This document shows, piece after piece, positions 1-13,300 of a stretch of 64,000 nt of DNA (the first letter of the stretch is position 1; every line of letters begins with the position of its first letter). The DNA comes from Diphasiastrum complanatum (lineage: Eukaryota > Streptophyta > Lycopodiopsida > Lycopodiales > Lycopodiaceae). A program made the position numbers and the translations under genes. The stretch is taken from positions 67,858,801 through 67,922,800 of the forward strand of contig CM055097.1 in the NCBI GenBank assembly GCA_029204225.1, given 5' to 3'. The notes under the pieces were generated by a model. It ran no database searches. It was not told the DNA's origin and saw only the letters and a list, made by a program, of their open reading frames with translations.

Positions 1-430
1 TTTGCATGTTTATAGAAATCTTGAACATTGTTTATTCAAGATTGGCTACTCAATCTCTTAGGTTTGATCTTGAATCACCTCGAAAATGCACGTGGCAACT
101 TAACTCAAGGTGCCGACAATACCTTGACCAACAATATACAAGGATATCCATGCTAATGTGAAGCATTGCGATATATGCCAACAAGCCACCATATCTAAAA
201 AAGGTGAGTTGATGCCACTTCACAGCCTACTAGCTGAAAATCTGTTTGAAAATTGAAAACTCTACTATGTCAATCTCATTCATCATGTAGCATGAGGATA
301 GCATAGTATGCTCAATATATTATTGTGGCAATTGACTATTTCACCAACTGAGTGGAAGCCAAAGTAGTCTAGGTAGTTGTGCCAAAAGCACAGTTAAGTT
401 CCTTCAACATGCTGACAAAACAAAATGACC
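1..430 (+). pseudogene. Ty3/gypsy integrase fragment (decayed)
   Basis: Translation in shifting frames gives a zinc-finger-like CDICQQA segment near 165-185, then MPLHSLLAENLFEN, then AQYIIVAIDYFTN near 305-345. This is the order seen in Ty3/gypsy integrases, from the H2C2 domain into the catalytic core. The integrase would insert element cDNA into the host genome. Several stops and frame changes interrupt it, so it is dead. The left end runs off the window, and I cannot place the right end exactly. The family call is fairly safe; the lineage is not determined. Confidence 0.6.
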
Positions 431-1385
431 TAGACAACCTTTCTTTCTTTTTTTTGATTAAATTGCCAGTTTCCAAAATGCTTAACAAGCTTATATTATT
501 CTCTTAAATAAAAAATTCACTTTAGTAAAAACTGTGACAATGCTAATTTGACTTGTTTTGTAACATATATCTCAAGAAGTGTTCATATCATTTGTTAGCA
601 TGTATCCCTACTATGACATCGAACTCAACATTCTTCAGATCTTGAAGTCCAAATTTTAAACTTGTGCACTTCTTGACCTTCTTGACTTCGGGCATCTTCT
701 GTGGCAACAACTTGTCACTCGTGACAACAAACTCGAGATTCACACACACAAGCCTTGAGCCAAAATCTTGGGTAGGTCAACATTCACAACAACTCTTATA
801 TACACGATTTTTGAAGAGTGAAATAACCATTGATGATGGCGATTAAGCACATAAATTAGCATTTAATAAAATGCTCATAAACAATAAACCAGCAAATGGA
901 ATCAACCTCCAATAATCTATAAAAAAGATGCAAAGTAGTAGGTTCACAAAAACACGGAAGATCATTTGGTTTCTTTCTTCATATGCGATCAGAATGCGCG
1001 ATGCAAGAAAAGTGGTAGGAATTGTCTTCATGCAAGATGAAGGGCCTTTCTCTAAGCCTTGTTTACTTTAGAGTACTAGTTTGTTTGCAGTCTTTCTTGA
1101 AGCCAATTTTCAAGATTACTAGATGCCTCCGCCATTAGAACCGCCAAGGGTTTAATGCTTTTTATCCACAATGACCTAATTGGTGACCACAACTAGGAGA
1201 TCAAACTTTTGAAAAAGAGGAGCTTCTCTAACTGTTATTGGGGTAATGTATTGACAAGAAGAGATGTTTGACGCTGGCATTGTCAAATGTTTCCATGAAT
1301 GTGGCTTATTTCTAGTTGTTTGATTTAAACTAATTGGCTTGCTTACTTATTTATTTTTGGAAAAAAGTTCAAAAATTTATTGCAG
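431..1385. other. No recognisable gene
   Basis: AT-rich sequence with short open frames only. I see no conserved protein motif, RNA gene or clear repeat. It lies between two retroelement remnants and is probably decayed element sequence, but this is inference. Confidence 0.4.
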
Positions 1386-2440
1386 ATGGCAGTTGTCGGA
1401 TCAACTATCGACAATCAATATGCAACAATCATGACATTGTTATCGAACTTGCCACCTACATATAAAAATTGGGTGATGATCATAACAACACACGTAGATT
1501 TAACTCTTTCTAGAGTAATCTCTATGTTGTTGTAGGAAGATAATCAAAGAAGCATAGACAAGCCTTTGAATTTAGTATTTCATGCCCTATATGTAAACAA
1601 AGGCGCTAAACATCAGAAAAAAAAAAAAAACACTCGAAACAATTTGTATAGAATCAAAAGACGACACAGAGTGAAAAGCAATTATCGAATCCATGGTCAA
1701 AGAAGAAGACATTCTATAAGTGTTACAAATGCACCAATTATGAGATTCAAGATTATGGGATATTGAAAACAAAGAATGCCAACAACAAACAATTGGATCA
1801 AAAGGTGAATGCAGTTGCAGATACATCACAATCCCTTATTCAAGACATTGATGGAGTATTTGTGATCAATGATCAAGAAGCATAAGTCGATAATGCTTGG
1901 TTTCTCGATCCTTGAGACACTCAACATATGACCAGTCATTGTGAGCATTTCCAGTCCTATGTACCTTATTGTATGAGAAAGTTCATTCATCTTGACGATG
2001 ATAGTGCACACACTATTGAAGGTAAAGGTACTATAAGATTAAGCTTTCAGCATGATTAATTCAAGTTACTATCTAATGCTTTATATGTACCTAAACTTTT
2101 GACAAATTTGTTATCAATAAGCAAAATTATTGATCTAGACCATAGAGTAGAATTTGATTTTGTTCAATGTTGAATTGTCGATAGGACGAATAAGATCCTT
2201 GCAATTGTAAAGAGGCATGAATACTTATAATTGAGTCATTGTTATTCTGACACAAGTCCAGTCTTGAATATTCTTGTTCTAGTTAATAAAGCATTACTAT
2301 GGTGCCACTATAGACTAGGTCACCTGAATCATACATCTGTATCGAACATGTTTAGATAGTCTTTAGTACTTGATCTTGATTATCTAGACAAGAAAATTGA
2401 CCTCCATGTCTATCATAGTTGTATTACCAGAAAGCATACT
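1386..2440 (+). pseudogene. Ty1/copia gag-protease-GAG_pre-integrase remnant
   Basis: Plus-strand translation shows, in order: a gag UBN2-like stretch (MTLLSNLPPTYKNW, near 1430-1475); a basic region; a protease region with DTQHMTSHCEHFQSY; an NALYVPKLLTNLLSISKI block; and a GAG_pre-integrase stretch (WCHYRLGHLNH, near 2300-2335). This is the order of a copia polyprotein. The aspartic protease motif, normally DSGA or DSGC, is broken by a stop. Several other stops and frameshifts are present. No integrase core or RT follows, and the remnant ends where the next element begins. Non-functional. Confidence 0.75.
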
Positions 2441-2670
2441 AGGACTCTATTTATATCAAGTCATAAGGGGTTTTGACAATCTGCGAGTAAATTATTTGCG
2501 AGTTACATTCTACCCACGGTTCACCGATTATGTAGCACATGGCGTGCCATGTAATATTAACTGCATTTTGTCTCTAACTGCAAGAAGATACTGACTAAAT
2601 ACAAAAATTATAATGGATATTAACGTGAACAAACACATTGCTTGTGAGGACCTCAATGTGAGACAACTTT

Positions 2671-2737
2671 GGAAAAAGCTTTGCTTAGGAGATCATATTC
2701 ACACTTTAGGGCATTCCCACATGTGTGAATTTTCACA
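2671..2737 (+). repeat. Truncated 5' LTR remnant
   Basis: These 67 bases match the last part of the LTR at 4317-5184 with a few mismatches and end in the same AATTTTCACA terminus. A tRNA-Met primer-binding site follows at once. The rest of the 5' LTR is missing; unrelated sequence lies upstream. Confidence 0.75.
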
Positions 2738-2750
2738 TGGTATCAGAGCC
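2738..2750 (+). promoter_or_regulatory. Retroelement primer-binding site (initiator tRNA-Met)
   Basis: TGGTATCAGAGCC directly abuts the LTR terminus. It is complementary to the 3' end of plant initiator tRNA-Met, the usual primer of copia and many other plant LTR elements. Confidence 0.85.
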
Positions 2751-4316
2751 TACCTAAGCTTTTGATGCATCTATCATCCATAGTTTCAAAATTTTCATGA
2801 AAATCAAGATCTAGAGAGTTGATTGCATCTCCCAAGCCATCTTAGCGATTTTTAGATCAAGAGGGTTCATTATCATATGGATTGGACCAAATCTAGTACT
2901 GTACGAAAATTAGTGCTTAGACACGTGTGAAGGACATCCAAATTCATTTGGGTGATTGTCTTGCAGGTTAGATCCAAATTTGGTGCTAGAGAGCTTGTTT
3001 GAAAGCTAGATTTGTCTAGTTTTTGTAGCAATTTGTCTCAATCCATTTGGTGAGCCAATCAAAAGTTATAAGCTTTTGAAGAGGGTTAGGTAGGGCACCT
3101 AGACCTGTGTGGACACTTTGGTTGATTCATATTTTGCTTGTTTGATCAAAAAATTCAAGAAGCCTAAGGTTGATCACCTTAGTGTCTTTGAAGATATTCC
3201 CTTGGAAATAAAGAGGAAGGATGATCCAAGGTCATGGATCATGGTTGGATGCTTATCCACCAAGGAGGCCTATAAAGCCTTTATACTCTCTATTTCAAAA
3301 GTGATTGAGAGTAAAGATGTCATATTTTATGAAGATCTACATTCAACCTTGGAAGGGGCCGAGATCAAGGCATCTCAAATCATATCTATTGAAGTCTATC
3401 AAGATGGAAGAGTATCCTCAACACATGGATTCAAGGGGATCTTCAAGATTGATGGCCAAATCTTTATGGATCATTTTTCATGGTAAAGAGATGCAAGTTT
3501 TAGGTGGTATCTACTCCAATATCCTCACTTATGCTTCTCTTCCATTACTTGATGTACTTTCTTGCTTTATTGAGATTTTTACATCTCAAAATTCAAGTAA
3601 GGCAATTCTAGTTTTGAACGATGCCTATTGTATGGACATATTTCTAGTCATTGATGGCTTAGATATGTTTCCAAAACATTTTGAAAACAAGATATTGTGT
3701 CATCAAAAGTATGTTCTTAGATCTTGTAAGAGCAAAAATGAATTCGATACTCATAGTTTGAAAAATCATGTTTTTACATGGTTTGAGGCAATTTGTAAAC
3801 TTCTTTTGAGATGAAGTGAATCATCCTTGATGGAACACTTACATCCTTGAGCAAGTGTTTAGCATCAAGAAGATCAAGATTTCATTTGATATCAAGATTA
3901 GATCCATCATGGATAAAGTTCATAGTAGGTGGACTAGTCAAGCTAGTATGCTTAATCTTGATGATCAATACTTTTACTCATCTTATGATCTTGATCTCTA
4001 TGATCTTTATGAGGCATGGAGGCCTCTGATCTTCATCATGGTGCAAAAATCTTCATGCAAATGGTACTTTCAAATCAAAGATCGCCATCAAGCATGGAGG
4101 AAGCACATAGATATAGTGACAAATTGGTGGAATGCTCTTCAAAGATGTTGGCAAATGACTTCTACCAAAGACATCTTATCATGGATATGGTGAGGGTGCT
4201 ACTATGATGGATCCCTTGGTTGATCTTCACTTCACATGCATTTCAAAGGATCTACTCAAAAAGTTTCACAAACTCCTTGGTTGATCTAGTACCTTACCAA
4301 GCTATTTTTTGAGGAG
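2738..4316 (+). mobile_element. Internal region of a non-autonomous LTR element
   Basis: This 1.58-kb interior lies between a primer-binding site and a purine-rich tract (GAGGAG, 4311-4316) next to the 3' LTR. It holds no gag, protease, integrase or RT motif that I can find. It carries open frames instead: 3109-3486 (125 residues, unrecognised, rich in Lys, Ile and Ser), which then appears to continue in another frame to about 3814, and a shorter frame at 3855-4193. I do not recognise these products. They could be a degenerate gag or a captured host fragment. The element would depend on proteins from another element, as TRIM or LARD elements do. Confidence 0.6.
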
Positions 4317-4860
4317 TGTGAAAATTTGGCAAAAATCTAGCTTGGCAATTTTATGTTTTATGTTTGGGAGTACATTTCACACGTGTGGAGCATGATCTCA
4401 CATGTGTAAAAGAGTTAGAAATAGTTTATAATGTTAACTTTAGAGGTGTCATAAAGTTTTATGGTCAAGCATCTAGGTGTCATAAGTGGATAGGGCCAAT
4501 TTGGCCTTTGTTGGTAAAAAGTCAAGTACACTTGCTTTTAGTTGATTTGACCAAAAGTCAAAGATGACAAACTCGAACTAGTTAGGTTGCTTACGCATGT
4601 CTAGTTTAATTTTGTTGAGTGATGCACCCTATGTGGTGGCAAAAGCCAAAGGGTCCAATCATAAGAGAGAGATGTGTTATAAAATCCAATCAAAAGTGAG
4701 GTATGTTGTATCACACATCCAATAGGATTAAAGAGGCTATGTTTAAGGGTTCCAAAAGGATTGAAACATGGATCTCCATGAGTTGTATATGTACTTTGAG
4801 TTTCTATCATAATCCAATGTGAGTTTTTGAGTCAATTTGAATATCTCTCAATTTTGTGTA

Positions 4861-4932
<72 letters not shown>

Positions 4933-5184
4933 CAAAGTGCAAAATTGGTCTATTCTCTCTTTACCCAAGGAGAGGAGCTTATTTTGCCTTCGTTTTTTTC
5001 ACGATGATCTTCCACACGTGTGAAACACTTTTGGTTATAAATGTATGCATGTAGATTTGCCTTTTTGCCTTAGATTTTGACATTGATCTTGGCTTTCAAT
5101 CAATAGTTGATCTAAAGTGCAAAAGCTTTGCTTAGAAGATCATATTCACACTTTAGGACATTCCCACACGTGTGAATTTTCACA
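4317..5184 (+). repeat. 3' LTR of the non-autonomous element (868 bp)
   Basis: It begins TGTGAAAATT and ends AATTTTCACA, a perfect 10-bp terminal inverted repeat with TG...CA ends. The last 67 bases match the 5' remnant at 2671-2737. It contains a long CT tract (4865-4930). A polypurine-like GAGGAG precedes it. I found no target duplication, because the 5' LTR is truncated. Confidence 0.75.
4865..4930. repeat. (CT)33 microsatellite
   Basis: An uninterrupted CT dinucleotide run inside the LTR. It translates as poly Ser-Leu, which should not be read as a protein. Confidence 0.98.
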
Positions 5185-5275
5185 TAAACTTGAGTACTGG
5201 AGTACCGTGTATCCAAGTCTAGGACTATATCGAATCCTCTATACAAGACGTGGACGTAACATTCTTCCCCCCCTT
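5185..5275 (-). repeat. LTR fragment with polypurine tract, family starting TGTTAYGTCC
   Basis: Read on the minus strand, a purine tract (AAGGGGGGGAAGAA, 5262-5275) is followed by TGTTACGTCCACGTC at 5261. The same tract-plus-LTR junction occurs at 14290-14304 on the plus strand, and the same LTR start occurs at 44295 on the minus strand. Only about 77 bases of LTR remain before the neighbouring LTR at 5184. Confidence 0.65.
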
Positions 5276-6260
5276 GAACTGGTTTGGAAAGTACACTAAG
5301 CAATAAATTTTCTCATCTAAGTTTCACTCTCTATAAGTTAGTAACAACACCTTCATGTAAAATACTTACATGAATCACTGAGTGAAATATTGCCTAACTC
5401 AGGAGATTAAAGTTAAAGAAAATTAACAATTGCAGTCTGAAATTATCCACAATCTATGGCAAACAATTCATCATAAAGCTTCTGGGTACAAATATCCTTA
5501 GAATCCAAAATTCTAAGATATAACAATTCATCCAACTAGAATCTCTAGGAGATCCATTAAGATAAAAAATGATTAATCTCAATTTTGAGTATCCTAGATA
5601 CGCTCTTGAGTTAAATGCCCATGTTTCTAGCCTCATATGCAATGAAATAACAACTATTCAATTTTAATGGATTTGCATGTCTCCTATAATAATCGGGGTT
5701 CAGGTAGAGTCCCAATTGGTGACAAACTTTACCTTTTCATCACCATCAATAGCAAATTGCCAGAGACGAATCAGAAAATTTCTTGGAATAAAATTTGCAT
5801 TGTTCATTTATTATGCTGGGCTTACTCCCATTTCTGTCCATAAAACTTAACCAGATAGAATGGGTCTTCAAACATTAACTTCATTTATATCTAGAATATT
5901 GTACCCGGTATATTGCCGTAAAAAAAACTCTGCACAATATGAAAGGGTATTATCTTTAGGTATACCATCCTATGAGCGCTTAAGCTACTGCCCACTAACA
6001 ATTTCTTGACTAAAAAACTTGTACGTTTTTACACCTAAGGTTCACCAGACACCTTATATTTTGAAGGCTCCCAGAAACATCCATTCCAGTTTATTCTGGA
6101 GACTCAAAAATCAAGAATGCTGCACAAAGTGACCCCCACAAAAGAATGATCAATGACAAGCAACAATACATGGTAATTTACAAATTCAGTATGCATGACC
6201 GGCCTCAATGGACAGCTTGCTGTCAAATCTCTTGCCCTCATAAGAAAGAGGCATGCAGAT
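5276..6260 (-). other. 3' flank of the RGLG gene
   Basis: No coding signal. This should include the 3' UTR of the minus-strand ligase gene. A minus-strand AATAAA (5807-5812) lies about 450 bases beyond the stop and is a possible poly(A) signal. That signal is inferred from the motif alone. Confidence 0.35.
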
Positions 6261-9200
6261 TCAGTAGAGGCGGATCTTGGCAGAAATTTTTTGCCGACAA
6301 ATCGGGCAGTTGACTAAATCCTTTCCACATTCTCTACAAGTCTGCACAGGCCACAAAAGAATTAGAAAATTTTCTGAGATGACATGCTTAAAGATAGCGT
6401 AATTATTTTCAAGCAATTATACCTGATGACCACAGCCAAATGCCAGGTCCTTCTTCTCGGTTAAACATATAGGGCATTCCTGCATTATACCACAGATGAA
6501 ATACTACAGTGTTCAAGATCAAAATGAAGTATCCCAATTATATACATGCTCAACTTTGAATGAAAAATCTAAAATAAATTGGTAATGAGCATCCCTAAAC
6601 TCAAAACAGTAAAGCTCATAAATGAAATACATACCATTGAAATCATTAAGGAATGAATTATGTCCTTGTTTAGACATTCCTAGCCTCACTCATATGCCAA
6701 AATATCATTGCATTGATTTGATTGTATGAAATTATGCACAGAGATGACAGAAATGTGTGCCAACTATTACCGTATGCCAAATCCACTATAAGAAGGAAAA
6801 TTACCACCGAGTTTATTCTTAAGATGCACATGCCCTCAACATATCACACTACTGAATTGCAATTCAATATCAACACCTCAAAGAAATCATGCAAGAAAGT
6901 GCCAACAGAATAACAGTCGTTTTCACTGATGATTTTTCTAGGTAAGTGAAACATAGCAGATATACCTTCTTTCACTTGAATTGATGTAAACAACAACTCA
7001 ACTCAACCTCATGTCAACACCTCTAGATGCTCCACAGAACCCATGAGTGAGAGTTTTTAGGATTTACTAGCTTTGACTTAAGGGTTGGCACTTCTTGTGT
7101 TGGTGCAACATAAGGGCTACCCTGTAGACCAATCTCCTTCTCAGTTGGTTGGAAAGTCACAATATGTGCCATCCATTCAACAGCAGTTAAGAACACAAAA
7201 TCTTAAACATTAATATCAGTGAGACAGAGAATTTCATACATGAAAGCAAACGATAGTTCCCCTATAGAGAATGACCAACAGCATCGCATATATCCAATGG
7301 CTAAAGCGCTACAAGCAATTGCAAAGGAATACACCACTCAATAATTTATCCAAATGGGCCAAGGATGCTCCTATTTGTACTAAACTAAATGGCTTGTGCT
7401 ACAATTTAGGTCAGAGGTGCCCTAATTGTACCCTGAGTGATGGCTTTGTAAATAGCTAGTCTACAACTCTCCTCAAATACAAACAACATTGCCCTCAATG
7501 TTGGGTAAAAAGAGAATGAAACATAAGTGCTAAAATAATGAGCATGACTCGAATTATATCACTATATCAAAACGAATTAAAATGTAGCAACCAAAACTGA
7601 GATCATGATAATATGAAAATAAGAAAAATAAATACTATAAGCCAATGTAGATGTAAAAAGGAATCCAAGAGAGAATGAAGAGCTCTCAAGGCATTTTGAT
7701 GGCCAAGAATGCCATAAGAAAATGGGTAGGACGGTAACATAACCAAGTAAGTCTCCAATTTAGCTAACCAATTTTGGAGATTATTCATAGCAGAAGATCC
7801 AGAATACATGGAAAGCTAACTTGATAAGGAAGGTCGGGACCTGACGGATGGGATGGACTATTGGCAATGTTGAATGTCTTTTTAAAGCAAATATTTTCCT
7901 AGATGTTTATTCATAAAAATCCCTATCGAATTTTGCCAACACATTAAGCATTTTGTTTAACATAGCAAAAATAATAGATTTCAAGACCTCTTTTGGAACA
8001 TTTGTTCCTGAATGCAATGCAATTATGAGGTTCACAATTAACTGGGTTACCATAATGTTTCTAAAGCATAGACTCTAGATGATAGTCTTCCCTTGAAACA
8101 ACAAAATACATAGAGATGGGATAAGATAACTCTTGTAACTCACCTGACCAGTTGAGCTAGGTTCTAGTACAGCTGACGAACTTGATGTAGAAAATGCTCC
8201 ATGTGTGGATGTACTATAGCCTACTGGAAGGTTTGTCGAATGAGGATATCCAAAACCTACAGCATCTGCTTGCAATACTCCTTGAGGAGGGAGGAGTGGG
8301 GCCTTGCTTGTAGCCATACCAGTTTTTCTCCTATCAAATTTTCATTCATCACACAAGCAATAAGAAAATGAAAATGGTTCAACTTTGTTTCAGATTGCAA
8401 GATTACCTTGGCAATAGCCAAATTGTTTTCGTCACATTTAAGACCCAAAAAATTACTTGCAACACCAACATAATGACACTTAAAAAAGGAACCCAAGTGG
8501 TAGTTGACAAGCACTGGTTGCTAGAGATAAGAACAACTTTTAGTAAATGTTTGCATGTTTGTAAATCAAGATGGTAGAAACCTCTCCACTTTCCAAATGA
8601 TTGTAAAGAACTTTGTAATAGACAAAAATTCAATTGAAAGGCATGTTGGTTTTATGTAAGAATCAAAGAACTCTCATCTTTCATAGAAAGTCCAAGTACA
8701 TCACCTTAAATAGTTGAAACCATACCTATCAACCTGATGTATCCCTATAATTAGCCAATTGAATCCCGATTACTCAATGTTGTCTGAATGACATCCAAAA
8801 GAACTTTTTTTTGGTTAATCAAAAGTTTCATTTGAATGACTTCATAGATCCAATGATCAACTCCTAACAAAGCAATAAAGGAAAATGTTATTGATCGTTA
8901 AAAATGACATTATCACCTTTATTCAACCCCTCAAAAATATAGTTCATGCATTGTCTGTAAGATAGGACGACGTTATGTAAAGGCATTAGTGCAAGGATGC
9001 TCAAGGTTCCCTCAAGTAACTTTCTAACAAATGTCATCAATGACCTGGACATATGAACTTAATACACATATAGAGATTGAATATTGTGAATCTCACACTA
9101 GCTATATGTGGAGACCTAGCATTTTCAAGTGTCCTCTATATTATAAGATCAGAGGGCAATATCACTGCCTTTTCCGTGATTCCCCAGACACACTTTGCTC

Positions 9201-9674
9201 TCTTATCTCGTTATGTGGACCCACACTGATATGGGAAATATCTCTCCTACACATACATACATGCCAGTAGGACTAGCATGGAGATTTAGTCTCCCAGCCC
9301 CAGATTACGTCTTTTTTTTAAACGAAACACTCTAGAGTAGATACTGAGAGTGGGGCACTATATCCCATTCCATGACCAACATCGTGATCAAAGGCAGCGT
9401 TTACCACTGCGATCGAGAGCTGTTGAGAGATCTCAAAGACAATAACCCCCTCCATTTTCAGCACCACCTACAGTGTCGAGGGCATCTATCCTTTCTTATC
9501 TCAGTAGAGTTTCAGCTCTACCAGGACCTGTTATTTGACTTTCATATATGCATAGATCATGGCACTGTCTGGTATATTATTGTTTCATGGTATCATTTAC
9601 AATATCTGCTCATTTATGTAGAGAGCTCTTTTAGTTTCATTTAGTTCACTGAGAGCTCATTTAGACAATTAGAG

Positions 9675-9728
<54 letters not shown>

Positions 9729-9883
9729 GGAGGTGGATCGTTGTTGCTAGGTACTTCCATTGCTTCCTCCTAGGTGAATCACTACTGCACTTGTACCTCT
9801 TGTTGATGAGATACCCCTCCTAACTTGATCATCCTCATTGTGGTGCTTGGAGCCATTGCTAGAGAAGGTTCCATCCATTATTG

Positions 9884-9927
<44 letters not shown>

Positions 9928-10282
9928 GTGCGATGGTTGCCATCCCCTTGCTGGCCATCGCGACTACCTCCTTCGCTAACCTGCGTGCTATAGCTCGTTG
10001 TGTGCTACGACGCCAATCTAAACTCGAGGACACTAAGATCTTTTTGGATGAAGATCTTACTTATGTACAAGTTGTGGAACGCAAAAAAGCACTTCAAAAA
10101 GCAAAGGAGACAGGTAGACGCATGATCTACAGAGATGGTAACATTCATTTTGTTGAGACCAAGCAAAAAGCTAATTTTGAGAGCATAGACTTGATTGAGT
10201 TAGAGCAGAGTTAGGGAAATGAAGAGTTGTCCAATTGAATATGCAAATGGTATCTATCAATACCATATAATCCTGGCTTATA

Positions 10283-10340
<58 letters not shown>

Positions 10341-13300
10341 TCGACAACACTGATCCATCTAGTTTCCATCACACTTGGAGGTACTTCTTTTGTCTTAATG
10401 CCTCCTGGCATGAAAGTACATCAATGCATCTTCTTCTTCTTCTCTCTTTGATACTCCTATTGGTTGTTCCGCTCTACCATCTGTTGTAAACAGGGGTTGT
10501 TAACGGGTTCAAGTTAAATCGGGCTTGAAATGCAACGAATTAGCAGGTTGCATGAGTTCTGCTGCACTCCTGCATTCTTCTACTACTGAAGCCCATCATT
10601 TTCACTCTTTTATTAGGCTAATCAATGTTGTAGCTATGCCTATGTAGCAAGTCAACCCTCTTCAGTTCTCGTTTTTAAGTCTGGAATCAAACATTGATCG
10701 TGTCTCACTGTTGGCTATTTAACATTGATTCGTAGCTCAATAGGGAGCTCAACTGTGGGCAGAACGAGCATTATCTATGGGCTGATCTCCAACAGTCAGC
10801 GGAACTCTCTTATGTCAAACTCTAGTTTGAAACTTTATTCTAAACCTAGCACATCAAGTACACATAGATCTAAAACTTCAATCCTAGTTGATTTCCCTGC
10901 ATGTACAGAACATCAGAAAGCATGAAACATGGTGGAGCTGGCTGCCTTGTCTCCTCCCAACCTTAGCTGCATAGATTATGAAGAGGAATGCCTCTCTCTA
11001 GGCTCACTTATTCACAATCCTCAAGCACCTCTTAACCCTGACCTTTTCTAATGTCGACACATGGCCAAATCCATGCACATTCGACACTTACCACTTGGCA
11101 GTACCTTGACACATAGGCAATTGAGTAGGCTAACATGTGTCACTCCTATACTAGACCAAGTGTCCCAGTGAGCATGTGACATGTGTCATGTTTAACTGGT
11201 CAACCCTGAAATGTGTCACTCATTTACTGGACCAAGTGTTCAATGATCATATGGCACGTGTCATGACTAGCCAACTCTCCTACTTTTTACGAGGCCAGTC
11301 TAGCCACTCCTGATAAATGTCCCAGTACCCCATGCTAAAGCTAAGCACGAATCTCTGAGGTCCAATGCCAACTAATTACAGTTTATTTACAATTCACTTA
11401 CAAAGGTCACCACAGGCTGGTGACTTAGCCATTCAGTAATTACAATAATTACAAAATGTAAATCTATCTAGAGAAACCGTACAAACCGGGACGGGGGGTA
11501 AAGGCTCTAACATCCCTTCCCACTCAAAAAAAGACATCGTCTGCGATGACAAAACTAGAGTACTGTGCACGCAAACCGTGCGCGGCGTGCATAGTGCGCG
11601 GTCTCCCAGGCAACATCTACAAGAGGTCTTCCATGAAAGCAACTAAATATATCAAAGATCAAGGGTTACACAAACATTTCTCCCGTCTATCCAATATCCT
11701 TGTTGGCTCATGGATCTCCTCTACATGCTCCTAAATAGAGCCACAACCGACTCACCTCCGTACACCGGAGTTGTCGACAACAACTGGCCAAATCAAGCCT
11801 CCTACGATAACCAGCATCCCATACTATTGGCGATCGTACTCAACTCTCACTAGCACCGCGATTGCTTGTCTTAGATTTTTTTACCTAACTCGAGCATTTC
11901 ACCCATTCAGTTAGAAAATCAGTTGTACTAGGCACTTTGAGGAATGTCCACCGTCACAAGACTAGTAGGCCTAAAGCCATATTGGGCCACCAAAAGTTAC
12001 ATAGGATCGTCTAATAGGTCCAATCCACACCATGATGACTAGCTCCAGTACTATCATGACATAATTGCAAAATCTCCCTACACAGTCCTTTACTAACTGG
12101 AATAAGAGCTTTGCCATTTCCTTTAACTATACCATCTGCCATGGTATACTTTAGGTAAGAGTGAGCAAAGAGATTAGAGCTCGCCTTTTGAGACTCTACT
12201 TGGCCAAGATTTACCTCTTACAACTTCCTTACAATAAAAAATGAGGATCCTCTTGCTGAATCTATCTGATCTCAACAATTAGGTCATTCTCTACGACCAC
12301 AAAAGACATCTAACACAATATATGAGATAATGCATCACCCACACGATTTTCAGCACCTTTCCTGTACTGAATTTCCATGTGAAATTCCTACATCAATCCA
12401 ACCTACCTGGCTAATTGCAAAATACTTAAAAATGTCATGGTCGATGTATACAAACCCGCACCACACAAATAATGCCTTCATACTTTCAAAGCATGGACAA
12501 TGGCATACAACTCTTCTGAGCATGGTTGAGCTTTTCGCTCCCAAAGGCCACTGGCCTACCCTCTTGCATTAGAATTGTCCCAACGCCGACATCACTCGCA
12601 TCCATTTCTATGATTTCTAAGGGTCTACAATCTTTTAACGTGACAAAGTCAGCCACAGCTTGTTTCAAAGTGTCGAAACTTCACTGGTGAACTTCCGTCC
12701 ACTTATTATTCTATAGCATATCAGTCAAATGTGCAACCATGTGTGAACAACCCTTCACATCTTGCAATCAAACCCAACTAATCCAAGCGAGCCTCTCAAT
12801 ACCGTGAAGTCTGTAGGTACAGGCCACAGAAAGAGAACAATAACTTTCCTTGGACTCGGTTTTATGCCTTTAGCTGACACGATAGAACTCAAATACGCTA
12901 TCTTTTGTTGTCATTAGCAAAAAAGATTTTATCCCTTAGGATTGACAAAGCAATTCTAAGGTGAGCTACATGCAACACTTCACCACAACTGTAAACCAAA
13001 ACCTCATCCATAAACGGTCTGAGCACATCGTTCATCAACATCATACATGATGGGGCGTTCGTTAATCTAAAAGGCATAACAGAAAGTTACAATGACCGAA
13101 ACGAGTCCGGAAGGCAGTCTTACACACATGCACTTCACGAACTTTGAGTTAGTGATATCCATTTTTCAAACAACTTTGCTAAAACATTAGCACCATACAA
13201 TACCAGATCATCAATATGTGGAATAGAAAATCGATGCTGACAAACTCCTTGAACATTGGGCGTCCCATACCATCCTTTGCCCCTGAGGAGTTCAAGCGTC

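Noticed and set aside
4827-5054. 75-residue frame with a long Ser-Leu repeat
   Set aside because: It is the translation of a CT microsatellite inside an LTR; no real protein features.
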